Of a stretch of DNA of 64,000 nucleotides, positions 52,301 through 59,287 are shown piece after piece. The DNA lies in assembly GCA_013299115.1 (NCBI GenBank), contig JAAFKA010000013.1, positions 78,170 to 142,169 on the forward strand, in the 5' to 3' direction. Each line of letters starts with the position of its first letter. The stretch's first letter is position 1. The stretch is from Cytophagales bacterium. GTDB lineage: Bacteria > Bacteroidota > Bacteroidia > Cytophagales > Thermoflexibacteraceae. Below the pieces are notes generated by a model, which worked only from the letters and a program-made list of their open reading frames with translations, made no database searches and was not told where the DNA came from. The translations under genes were made by a program, and so were the position numbers.

Positions 52301-53073
52301 GTGCTGTATTCCAAAGTAGGCAAAGAAAATGTATTGTTATTAGCCCCTATTATTTCTTGTTGGGTATAGCTACCAATTCCCTTTTTACGCCAAAATACTA
52401 CATATTTCCAAAGATTAGGAGAAGGTGTAATCAAAGCCTCCCATTGTAGATTGACACCCATAATTGGTACATTTTGTTCATTTTGTTGTGGATAAATCTT
52501 GCAGGGTTTTGCGTTAAAGTTGATACTGAAACTTTGAGAAACGAATTTGTCCCCACTATTACTGTCCAACATTGCCTGAAATGTAGTGTTTTCACCTGCA
52601 GGGTAGAGGCGTGCAGGAATATAAATATCAACAAAACTTGCACCTGCCGAAAAACTCTGGCAGTAGCTGTAGCCCATAGGGTCGTGAACCCACATTTTGC
52701 CTGCACTCATAAAGGCAGTATTGTTGCATTTTTTTACCCTAACTTTTGTCTTGTGTGCATTGGCAGCCGATGGAAATTCTATTACCTCAGCTTTTAAAAT
52801 AGGACTTCCATTTACATCTCTGTAACGAAACCACACATTATTGGTGCTTTGTCCGCAAGTAATTGTAGGAATATTTGACAAAACATCTTGTGTACCACAA
52901 ACATTATTGTTGTTGGCGGTGTATTGTGGCAAACAAGGTGGTACGGGACCTCCTCCTTGTGCATACAAATTTGTAATGCCCAGTCCAGCCATAAAGCTAA
53001 ACGTAGCAGCCGAAATTTTAAATTTCGTATAAACTCTTACTGCCTGTTTTTTGATTTTTTTTGTAATTTTCAT
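49399..53073 (-). CDS. Large T9SS-secreted surface protein
   Basis: A 1224-aa protein with an N-terminal signal (SAATFSFMAGLGITNLYAQ) and a type A T9SS sorting domain at the C-terminus (from LVVYPNPATDQVTIS, about 1145, ending SGVYLVKVSGNDKVITKKLVIE in sequence). It is therefore exported by the type IX system and probably anchored at the surface. Between them are beta-rich regions: a fibronectin-like stretch (about 200-285, NEQNVPIMGVNLQWEALITP), Ig/PKD-like stretches (about 570-670), and a parallel-beta or adhesin-like part (about 680-800, DIYVNASTGNDVSGNGTLTN). No enzyme motif was seen. A 35-base perfect palindrome at 49555-49589 lies inside the sorting domain. Upstream genes on the same strand are the PID-CTERM-like and IPT lipoprotein genes. 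Confidence 0.88.
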   Translation of the reverse strand: MKITKKIKKQAVRVYTKFKISAATFSFMAGLGITNLYAQGGGPVPPCLPQYTANNNNVCGTQDVLSNIPTITCGQSTNNVWFRYRDVNGSPILKAEVIEFPSAANAHKTKVRVKKCNNTAFMSAGKMWVHDPMGYSYCQSFSAGASFVDIYIPARLYPAGENTTFQAMLDSNSGDKFVSQSFSINFNAKPCKIYPQQNEQNVPIMGVNLQWEALITPSPNLWKYVVFWRKKGIGSYTQQEIIGANNNTFSLPTLEYSTEYEYNIVSFFGSVSTPHLNETFTFKTMQDPNPVVCYPEIEYRDPWEWDTPIAHYRVLNCADDIAYLENPDDPAWIDSLKYNAATGNVEVYLKPNETLNYRYATLRIYTNKGKRWIWQVVQKPIEFSQIVMQRTTDEVICGIISPLQIEANCVFDNNDYFITVVAVTEEEPNGIVVGYDFAANMLTNGFQLELPANSQRFSNVKKLRFILQANYGGYPGGSYLQTTESDYFFAGVPSPVFNHQTTLEACENGTYQCRFLSANNAGNFKYRVYDRGAVIDEVNEYFTIPVGTDAIDLVVETFDTDCNTKSQPYNFTITPASKPNVAISLNSSTSVVNQPITVSFSADQAQNANTAPIAYVSFNNGTYTELTNPIVNNAFSYTPTQIGNYKFRLNYRGELCWGEAISDEIVVTDAVIAGTDIYVNASTGNDVSGNGTLTNPYKSLAKGNSQVMEGSALIFKGDFSTESITIDKDITLIGENEPIVGNITVAIGKNVTVGGSFSVKTQLELSNTATMFCIGNTITFKSDATSTAIINTNMTGHIEGEVIIEKFLPNAFHLKQFGSPVQQVLADLPSSSIQMYNESIVTNSIGAGWQNNTDLVSIPGKGYRSNWLAGTQELVFWGTLNNADSYTLPFSRTIASMVGYQGGYNAFANPFQIYLSGLSIFNSNAGKGLGSIIYYTSATSPSAIVFRTWNVLTGVGSNGGTEKIAPNQGFYLRKLTLGTEQIVIGKVNRTTGNSNSFREENLAQPRERVRIEAKSGNEVSDVVLDVWKGSTKGYEAIDQELPTTDEVVANLLYMPDAESKENLLVNEIPKLEGVFPLVINSKGKTTIRITETTGNTKVALFDKQTGEKIDLAFGTDFEFQNLGNSKDRFVLLLGDSVDSYLADNQLVVYPNPATDQVTISTETLQGFENLVRFVQIFDMLGREVYKNSNFEKTLSIDTKNFTSGVYLVKVSGNDKVITKKLVIE
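49555..49589. repeat. Perfect palindrome inside the T9SS sorting-domain coding sequence
   Basis: AAACCTTACAAGGTTTT (49555-49571), one C, then its exact complement (49573-49589). It encodes about 11 residues (TLQGFENLVRF) between two strands of the sorting domain. It is the same palindrome type as the terminator-like hairpin at 27758-27796. Confidence 0.85.
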
Positions 53074-53217
53074 AAGGTTTTATTTGGTTAAAATTTTGAT
53101 TTTGTATTTATCCGACACCTTTGAGGTGTCAGACAAGTTTTTACGTTGGCAACGGTAGCAGGCCTTAAAAAATTTTTACGATTCAAGGTCTGCGACCATT
53201 GACAACGTAGCTAATCT

Positions 53218-53484
53218 TTACTTTTTGTTGTGATAATAAATTGCCATTATAGCCCCAATAGCTGCTAAAACCCATAGATTATTATCTATCGGCACACTAT
53301 TTGCCTGAATAGCTTTCAATATAGCTTGATTACACTCTTCACAAGTTCCTCCTTGACATTCTACAATGTTTGCATTGTCTGCACCACATTGTCCTGGGTC
53401 AAAGTCTGCACAGTCGCAAGGGTTATTGGCATTGGCAATACCAAAATTTAGGCATAGCATAGCCGAAAGAAATATTTTCTTCAT
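53218..53484 (-). CDS. Small Cys-rich exported peptide with PID-CTERM-like tail
   Basis: The ATG at 53484 gives 88 aa. A signal peptide (KKIFLSAMLCLNFGIANA) is followed by a Cys-rich stretch with six Cys (23, 25, 33, 43, 48, 51). The tail is VPIDNNL (PID at 65-67), a hydrophobic helix WVLAAIGAIMAIYY and a basic end HNKK. That tripartite end is the layout of the PID-CTERM sorting signal of Bacteroidota, thought to be processed by an exosortase-like enzyme. The mature product would be only ~45 residues. It lies between the IPT-like lipoprotein gene and the T9SS protein gene on the same strand. Confidence 0.75.
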   Translation of the reverse strand: MKKIFLSAMLCLNFGIANANNPCDCADFDPGQCGADNANIVECQGGTCEECNQAILKAIQANSVPIDNNLWVLAAIGAIMAIYYHNKK

Positions 53485-53517
53485 TTTGTTAGCTATAAAA
53501 GGTTTTTGAGAGAACAA

Positions 53518-53591
53518 ACTTTTGGAAAGTAAAAAAGCTTTCCAAAAGTAAAGTGCAAGACCTTTCCAAAATCAAAATAGCTTTTGGAAAG
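53518..53591. repeat. Cluster of TTTTGGAAAG hairpins
   Basis: ACTTTTGGAAAG (53518-53529) pairs with CTTTCCAAAAGT (53538-53549). A further CTTTCCAAAA/TTTTGGAAAG pair is at 53562-53591. They lie between the IPT-like lipoprotein gene and the PID-CTERM-like gene and may end or attenuate transcription. Confidence 0.65.
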
Positions 53592-53598
53592 TTTTTAA

Positions 53599-54507
53599 TT
53601 ACTGAATACGAACTTGTGTAGCACCATCTGGTCTTGTACTTCTATATAAGCCAAAACCTGCAACAAAACTACGTACACCATTAACAGTTCTAATTTTAAT
53701 AGTTGTAGAAACTCTAACGGGCAATACTGTATTGCCATTATTTCTCGTTGGTGCATTAGACTCTGAAATGGTCAAATCATATCGAGTAACACCACCAGTT
53801 TCTGGCGTAGTTACAACATTTTCTATATAGGCTTGGTGAATATTGATTCCCCATGAGAGCACATCATGTGCTGTTGGAGTATAACTGGCTGTTATGTTTG
53901 TTAATGTACTATAAGCAGGTGTCCAAGAAGCTAATCCAGATTCGAGAGTTCTTTTAATGCAATGCCAAGTGCATTGCATATATTGACGATTCAAAATATA
54001 TGGCACAACTCGAAGATTACGATAACAAATTCTACCATCAGACGTCGTAATTTTTAGCCTTGCAGAAGCCATTGGTTCTGCTGTCAAACCAGATGCAAGA
54101 TAAATTTGGATAGACTTATCTTTCCAAGAGTTAGCTACAACAGCAGTTGTATATCTCAAAGGTGCTACCCAAGATGTACCATCAAGTTTTTCTATGCTAA
54201 CTGTTCCTTGCACTGTTCCAAAATTAAGACCATTAATTGTAATCTTAGAACCTACACCGTTACCGTGAATGGACTTTATGTATCCAGCGTATGAGCTTGC
54301 TGTATAAGCTGAATTAAAAGCAGGGTCTCCTTCCTCTGTAAGAGAAGACACCGAAGGGTTTATTATCACAGTTCCTGTACCTGTTTCTACTCTACCTGAT
54401 GATGAGGAGAGATTTTTTTCGGGTTGCAATAATTCTTGTTTACTGCACGCCGTTGTTGAGCCTACAAGCAGTAACACTGCGAGGCTGAGTTTTAATGGAG
54501 AAACCAT
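53599..54507 (-). CDS. Hypothetical lipoprotein with IPT/TIG-like domain
   Basis: A 302-aa protein with lipoprotein signal VLLLVGSTTAC (Cys21), then a Ser/Thr/Gly-rich stalk (22-75). An IPT/TIG-like Ig domain follows (about 80-165), with KITINGLNFGTVQGTVSI and the typical WKDKSIQIYLAS. The C-terminal part (170-302) is beta-rich and not recognised; it holds two Cys in MQCTWHC. It is likely surface- or periplasm-exposed. It is the first gene of the run leading to the PID-CTERM-like peptide and the T9SS protein, although hairpins in between may separate transcripts. Confidence 0.75.
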   Translation of the reverse strand: MVSPLKLSLAVLLLVGSTTACSKQELLQPEKNLSSSSGRVETGTGTVIINPSVSSLTEEGDPAFNSAYTASSYAGYIKSIHGNGVGSKITINGLNFGTVQGTVSIEKLDGTSWVAPLRYTTAVVANSWKDKSIQIYLASGLTAEPMASARLKITTSDGRICYRNLRVVPYILNRQYMQCTWHCIKRTLESGLASWTPAYSTLTNITASYTPTAHDVLSWGINIHQAYIENVVTTPETGGVTRYDLTISESNAPTRNNGNTVLPVRVSTTIKIRTVNGVRSFVAGFGLYRSTRPDGATQVRIQ

Positions 54508-54875
54508 TTCGTTTTGTGTTTAATGTTGTTTTAAAAAACACAAACAAAAATTTAGAGGGTACAGATAGGAGTTTGCAAAAAGTTTTATAACTTCGCATCC
54601 GTATCATAAATTCTGTTTGTGGTACTCTTTCAATAAATTCCACCATTTGTTTTCGAAGGCAGTGGTGGTTTTTCTTTTATCAACTCTGCAATAAATGCCT
54701 TGTCGATAATTGACATTACAAAATTAGTAATCTTTTAATAATATGCAAATTATTGTTAATTTATTTTTAAAATATTTTTTAGTAAAATTTACATAAAGTA
54801 ATTTTTGTTTTAACTTTCAATTTTAAGTAAGGTTTTAACCCAAAAAAGCATTAAAACCTTTCCTAAATATTCTTT
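54508..54875. other. AT-rich non-coding stretch
   Basis: No gene, RNA or repeat recognised between the IPT-like lipoprotein start and the palindrome at 54876. It presumably holds the lipoprotein promoter, but no good -33/-7 pair was found. Confidence 0.5.
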
Positions 54876-54923
54876 ACTTTTTCCATAGCATAGGGGTTGC
54901 AACCCCTATACTATGGAAAAAGT
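54876..54923. terminator. 48-base palindrome, terminator-like
   Basis: ACTTTTTCCATAG and CTATGGAAAAAGT are outer arms; TAGGGGTT/AACCCCTA are inner arms. The whole 48 bases form one near-perfect palindrome with a single mismatch, 5 bases after the stop of the 54928 gene. Confidence 0.7.
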
Positions 54924-54927
54924 AGCA

Positions 54928-55902
54928 TCAGGCTGTTAAATAATTTCTATTTTCCAACGCAAAAGGATAGTTTTTTACCGTATTTACCCAAGCCAAATTT
55001 GTTTCTAAGAGTGTCGCCATGTCACTGCCGATGCTTGCTTTTAGGTGTTCTGTGCCAAAATTGACCACAGACCACAAAGAATTGTAGCCGTTCTGCCAAG
55101 AATATTCTTCATGAGAAGGTTTTTTTGCCTCAATAGCCACTTTCGCTAATTGTCTCGAATTTACTGCTAAGTCTTTTTCTGCTTTGCTTAGGTTGCGAAT
55201 TTGTCCGTTGCCTTTGAGTCTTGTGTTGTTCACAAACTCTATTTGCTGGTGCAACTTGCCCATAAATGCCAAAAACTCTTTTTCTGATATAAATTTGGTT
55301 TTAAGTTCCTCTATTTCAGCCATTTGAATTTCAAAATTCTCTGTTGTCTTTGCCAAAATATTAGCCTTAAAAAATGCCACTGCATCTGCTGTAAGCCATT
55401 TTTTATTGGTGTTTTTGTTGATAGTTTGGGTATCTAAAACATATTCTGCACCAAAAATAGTGAGGTTAGAGCAGATAGAAACCGTAGTTCCAAAACCAAA
55501 TTTTTCGCCATTTTCTGTCAAAATAATAGCCAAAGTAGGCTGATAGTCTTCGTGTAAGCCTTTTGCTTGCAAAGTAAGCATAGCCCTGCCCACTGCCAAC
55601 TCGCCAATATCAGTGTTTAGAATATCCAAATTTTTGATTTCGTTTACCTGCTTTGTTTTGGCATCTACTTGTTTCAAATGGCGGGTGTCTATCTCTATTT
55701 TGCTTTCTTGGATAGAAATCTTGCCACCCACTACACTTTCCCAAGCCTCTTTCACCTTAAAAACCAACTCTGGGTTAGTAATCCGCCTGTGTGCCTGATT
55801 TTGCGACCACATTTCCAAAAAAGCTGAGGGCTGAATTTTCAAAGTTGGAGGCAGTTTCACTTCCAAATTTTCCTGCTCGTGTAATACTTCTGATAGTTTC
55901 AT
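54928..55902 (-). CDS. Hypothetical phage/plasmid-like protein (possibly DUF932-like)
   Basis: A 324-aa cytoplasmic protein, highly charged, without signal or membrane segment. The central stretch AIILTENGEKFGFGTTVSICSNLTIFGAEYVLDT recalls the C-S-N segment of DUF932-type phage and plasmid proteins, but this is a weak resemblance. The C-terminal half is helical, with IRNLSKAEKDLAVNSRQLA and YNSLWSVVNFGTEHLKASIG. It stands alone. If the DUF932 link holds, it is a relic or cargo of a mobile element; otherwise it is unknown. Confidence 0.6.
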   Translation of the reverse strand: MKLSEVLHEQENLEVKLPPTLKIQPSAFLEMWSQNQAHRRITNPELVFKVKEAWESVVGGKISIQESKIEIDTRHLKQVDAKTKQVNEIKNLDILNTDIGELAVGRAMLTLQAKGLHEDYQPTLAIILTENGEKFGFGTTVSICSNLTIFGAEYVLDTQTINKNTNKKWLTADAVAFFKANILAKTTENFEIQMAEIEELKTKFISEKEFLAFMGKLHQQIEFVNNTRLKGNGQIRNLSKAEKDLAVNSRQLAKVAIEAKKPSHEEYSWQNGYNSLWSVVNFGTEHLKASIGSDMATLLETNLAWVNTVKNYPFALENRNYLTA

Positions 55903-56181
55903 ATTTTTTTGGTTTAGAAAAAGTACAATGTATTGAGAATAGAATATACTTTGTAACTTATACTGTTTTAATAGTAAAAAAAATTTTCATTATATTGCTT
56001 GTTTATCTTCCAAAAGTAAAGATTTTATCTTAATTAACAAGTTTTTAACGGTTTATTTTGTAAGAAATTATATATAGCGTATCTTGTATTTTTTATGTTT
56101 GTTAATTTGTAAAAAAACATAAAACTTATAAATAACAAAATAAAATTATAACTAACTCATTATCAAATAATTAAACAAAAA
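55903..56181. other. AT-rich non-coding stretch
   Basis: No gene, RNA or strong motif recognised. It leads into a palindrome at 56182-56212 (AACCTATAAGGTTTT and its complement) and the inverted-repeat element at 56221. Confidence 0.5.
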
Positions 56182-56212
56182 AACCTATAAGGTTTTTAAA
56201 ACCTTATAGGTT
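56182..56212. repeat. Palindrome of the AAGGTTTT/AAAACCTT type
   Basis: AACCTATAAGGTTTT, one T, and the exact complement AAAACCTTATAGGTT. Same type as at 12700 and 27758. Confidence 0.7.
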
Positions 56213-56220
56213 GTAGCAGC

Positions 56221-56319
56221 CTGTAGAACGGACTTTAGTCCGTTTAGGTGCTATGCAAATAAAATATGAGGGCAAAAAATGCTAACTATACAAAAAACGG
56301 ACTAAAGTCCGTTATACAG
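56221..56319. mobile_element. CGGACTTTAGTCCG-family inverted-repeat element, copy 1
   Basis: A 99-bp element. Left arm 56221-56245 and right arm 56295-56319 match as inverted repeats over 24 of 25 bases; each arm contains the palindrome CGGACTTTAGTCCG. The interior starts GGTGCTATG, as in copy 3. The right arm supplies the last codons and the TAG stop of the racemase reading frame on the minus strand. Confidence 0.8.
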
Positions 56320-56975
56320 TTTCTCCTGCAAATACCCAAAACCCGCCAGCGTAGGGTGCATAACAGGGATTTCTCTACCAAAATAACCGTATAAAGCTGC
56401 TTTTAGGTCTGTGTCTGCCTGATTGTAAATTCCTGTGCAAGCTAAAATAATTGCATTTGCACCTTCATTGACGGCTTTTATACTCTGCTCAACTAAGGCG
56501 GGGAAGCAAGTTGTGTTGTTATTGGCAAGAGTAATAATAGGCGTATTGATATGATAAAAACCTGTAAACTGCTGCTGCCAACCATACTGTGCTACTAAGG
56601 AATGAACAGAATTTTCTTGGTCTGAAACTGCTGCTATGACTGCAAAATTAGCTGCCACCTGCAAAGCCTCCATAATAGCTGCCTGCCCTGCACCCGTAAC
56701 AGGAATATCCATAAACTCTCGACATTCGTTTACGCCTACGCCTGTAAAGGTGCATACAAAAACAGCCTGATAAGTAGCTGGTGGTAAGTTTTGGCAAATA
56801 GCAACCACTTTTTGGTGGCTTCACTTCGCTGGGCATCTGTGGCTATAAAAGTGCTACCTTGCTCTAAGTTTACTATATCAAAATTTACATTGTCTTTTTG
56901 AATGGTTTTGATATGCTCCGCAATTTGTTGGTTAAAATGTGTGCCAACAACAGGAATAATTACTAAAATTTTCAT
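56302..56975 (-). pseudogene. Asp/Glu/hydantoin racemase-family gene with a frameshift
   Basis: Two frames together encode one racemase of ~224 aa. Frame one starts at 56975 (MKILVIIPVVGTHFNQQIAEHI) and frame two carries AVFVCTFTGVGVNECREF, DIPVTGAGQAAI and IILACTGIYN, with both catalytic Cys present. The break is at the A-run near 56804-56808: five A where six would keep the frame (ATKK then VVAICQNL). It may be a real pseudogene, a slippage site or a sequencing error. The last residues and stop come from a dispersed repeat. Family members racemise Asp, Glu or hydantoins without cofactor. Divergent from the CDPS genes. Confidence 0.82.
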
Positions 56976-57133
56976 TTTATTTTGTATATTAGTAAGAAAT
57001 ATTGTAGTATTGCATAATTATTGTGGTATAAAAAATTACAAATAAAATAGTAAAATTTACAATATTTGTAATTGGATTTGCAATTTGTAGGTGCAAAGAT
57101 TGTACCTATAAAATAGTAAGTGTTGCATAATAT

Positions 57134-57238
57134 CTGTATAACGGACTTTAGTCCGTTTAAAGTTTCTGTGCAAAATTCTTTCTTAGTAAGAAACTTTGGT
57201 TTCTATTGCGACAAAACGGACTAAAGTCCGTTCTACAG
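57134..57238. mobile_element. CGGACTTTAGTCCG-family inverted-repeat element, copy 2
   Basis: A 105-bp element with 25-bp inverted arms (57134-57158, 57214-57238) and an inner AAAGTTTCT/AAGAAACTTT hairpin. It ends inside the 5' part of the 57196 reading frame. Confidence 0.8.
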
Positions 57239-58401
57239 TAAATAACTACAAAATTACAACATTCATTCAACAACTTCAACAGGCAGTGGAAGATATAGAT
57301 AAAACCAAATCGGACAAAAAAGCCGACAAGAGCAAGAAAAACCCTTTGGCAGTGGCTATGGGTGCTTTCCTCAAAACTTTTAGAGATAAAAGAGATTTTA
57401 ATGCTGAAATTATTAGCGAAGAACTTGGTTTGGGGGCAGCTTTTTATCGTATGATAGAAACAGGCACTGCCAACCTGCACGCATCTAAAATTCCTCTGCT
57501 CATCAAATTATTGCAAAACACTGAACTTAAAGCTGGTAACGAATATGATGGCATCATATTTTTGCGAGTAAGTGCTTATATTACAGCCTTGCAAATTTTT
57601 GAAAATGAAAATAACGATGATGATGCTATGGATACCATTGCTACCTGCGATGAAACGACCTACAAATTAGTTAAAGATTTAGAAGATTTGGTTATCACAC
57701 CCCTAAAAAATCAACAAAATCCTTTAAAAAAAGAAAATGATAGTTTGGCTATTCACAATAAATTAAAGGAGTTCTTTATACAGCCTTTGTATTTGGGTAT
57801 CAATGAAATTGCCGAAAAAAGTCAAAATGAAATAGCTAAAATTATCAACAACACTCCAAGTTTATTTTTAGATTTTGTTTTTGACGGTTTAAAAAATAGT
57901 CAATCTCTACAAACAACTCTACAAAATATAAATATTGACGTTAATTCTTGGGAAAAAATAAATAAAGATAGAATACAAAATATTTATGGAGTTTTTAGTG
58001 ATAGTACAATAGTTGTTAGTGAACATAATTTATCAAAATTTCAACAACCATTTTTAAAAGGTAGTAACTTTACGAAACTTGTGTATTATTTTGAAAATAT
58101 TTCGGAGGACGAAATAAAAAAAATAGAGGAAGAATATTATCATTTATTAGTGGAAATGAAATTGTATGATGCGAAAACAATAGCTGATTTTAACAATAAA
58201 ATATTTTTCCACCCTTTAATTGGTACAAAAGAACAAAACTATAAAAAAAATTTTGGAGATAATACAGCCTACCATATACTTTATGCCACAACTAATGGCA
58301 ACTTAATTGGTTTTAGCCACCTAAAAGACCAAATGCCAAATTTACGCAATCTGATGACTTATAAAAAGTCTATCGAGTTACAAGAACTTTTGCAAAAATA
58401 A
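57196..58401 (+). CDS. Unknown protein with N-terminal HTH, upstream of the CDPS gene
   Basis: Up to 401 aa; I do not recognise the family. Residues ~55-110 look like an XRE-type helix-turn-helix (FNAEIISEELGLGAAFYRMIETG then SKIPLLIKLL). The remainder is helical and charged, with a C-terminal part (about 280-400) containing TAYHILYATTNGNLIGFSHLK. The start is unclear: the first in-frame candidate is TTG at 57196 inside the repeat element, and no ATG occurs before 57358 (MGAFLK). Residues ~8-14 would be encoded by the repeat. The CDPS gene begins 19 bases downstream, so this is probably its regulator or partner. Confidence 0.65.
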   Translation: MVSIATKRTKVRSTVNNYKITTFIQQLQQAVEDIDKTKSDKKADKSKKNPLAVAMGAFLKTFRDKRDFNAEIISEELGLGAAFYRMIETGTANLHASKIPLLIKLLQNTELKAGNEYDGIIFLRVSAYITALQIFENENNDDDAMDTIATCDETTYKLVKDLEDLVITPLKNQQNPLKKENDSLAIHNKLKEFFIQPLYLGINEIAEKSQNEIAKIINNTPSLFLDFVFDGLKNSQSLQTTLQNINIDVNSWEKINKDRIQNIYGVFSDSTIVVSEHNLSKFQQPFLKGSNFTKLVYYFENISEDEIKKIEEEYYHLLVEMKLYDAKTIADFNNKIFFHPLIGTKEQNYKKNFGDNTAYHILYATTNGNLIGFSHLKDQMPNLRNLMTYKKSIELQELLQK

Positions 58402-58420
58402 AATTGACTATTAACATCTT

Positions 58421-59125
58421 ATGATAAAAGTCAAAAAAATATACAGCAACAGTTCTTTGCAAGATTTTAGCTTGTCAGATTTAGCAGACAAACCTTGCTA
58501 TTGTGCTATCAGCTTATTGAACGAAAAATTTCAGGGCAATAGCCTAAAAAATTTGTTGAGTTGGATAGCTGCCAATTTTAAACAATGCCAAATCATTATT
58601 GCCGATGCGTTGTATAGGCACAATTACGCAATGTTTGGTATGTCGGCTACTGAGATTGCAAATCAAATAACAGCAGATTACGAAAATTACAACAGGATTT
58701 TGCAGCAGCACATCAGCACTCTGTCGGGTTGCGAGTTTAGCGTAGTTCGTTGGCGTGAGTATTTTGATACGCCAGCTTATCACATTGCACGCCACAGTTT
58801 AGATGAGTTGTTTCGCCATAATTTAGATTTTCACAATTCTTTGTCTGAAACTGCCGAGAGGTTTGTAGCAAATATGGAGAAATCAGGTAATGTAAAAGTT
58901 AGTACGGAGGAGGCTTTGCAATATTCTACTAATTTTTTGTTGGAAGAAACCGCCGTTTTTAACGGTGTGGTTGGGCGTGGCTACGAAGTGGAGATTTACC
59001 CAGGTGTTTATCTGCCTTTGCTCACAGACATAGCAGCAGGCAAGTACCCGACAGCCCCCGAAAATTTGCAAAAACGGATAAGTGTGGAGGTGCAGATAAA
59101 ATTGCCAAAAAGTAAGAAACTGTAG
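58421..59125 (+). CDS. tRNA-dependent cyclodipeptide synthase (CDPS)
   Basis: A 234-aa protein that aligns by eye along its length with CDPS enzymes such as AlbC, which join two aminoacyl-tRNAs into a cyclic dipeptide. The nucleophile is Ser31 in CAISLLN, followed by NSLKNLLSWIAANF. The DALYRHNYAMFGMSATEIANQI region fits the second helix, and NFLLEETAVF (171-180) matches the catalytic YxxxE segment with Glu176; the Tyr (178 in AlbC) is Phe172 here. EIYPG gives Tyr193-Pro194. Asn34 lies at the AlbC Asn40 position. It sits 19 bases after the HTH gene; its TAG stop falls in a repeat arm. Confidence 0.82.
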   Translation: MIKVKKIYSNSSLQDFSLSDLADKPCYCAISLLNEKFQGNSLKNLLSWIAANFKQCQIIIADALYRHNYAMFGMSATEIANQITADYENYNRILQQHISTLSGCEFSVVRWREYFDTPAYHIARHSLDELFRHNLDFHNSLSETAERFVANMEKSGNVKVSTEEALQYSTNFLLEETAVFNGVVGRGYEVEIYPGVYLPLLTDIAAGKYPTAPENLQKRISVEVQIKLPKSKKL

Positions 59126-59228
59126 AACGGACTTTAGTCCGTTTTGGTGCTATGAAAAGCAAAAGTTGCGAACAAAAAACACTTTTGTAGCAAATATGTC
59201 AAAAAACGGACTAAAGTCCGTTCTACAG
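59120..59228. mobile_element. CGGACTTTAGTCCG-family inverted-repeat element, copy 3
   Basis: A 109-bp element with 25-bp inverted arms (59120-59144, 59204-59228). The interior begins TTGGTGCTATG, like copy 1. Its first bases CTGTAG provide the final Leu codon and stop of the CDPS gene. A diverged half (AGACTGAAGTCT) follows at about 59240. Confidence 0.8.
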
Positions 59229-59287
59229 AAAAAACCAACAGACTGAAGTCTGTTATACAAATTTACAAAAACTAAACTCCAAAAATT

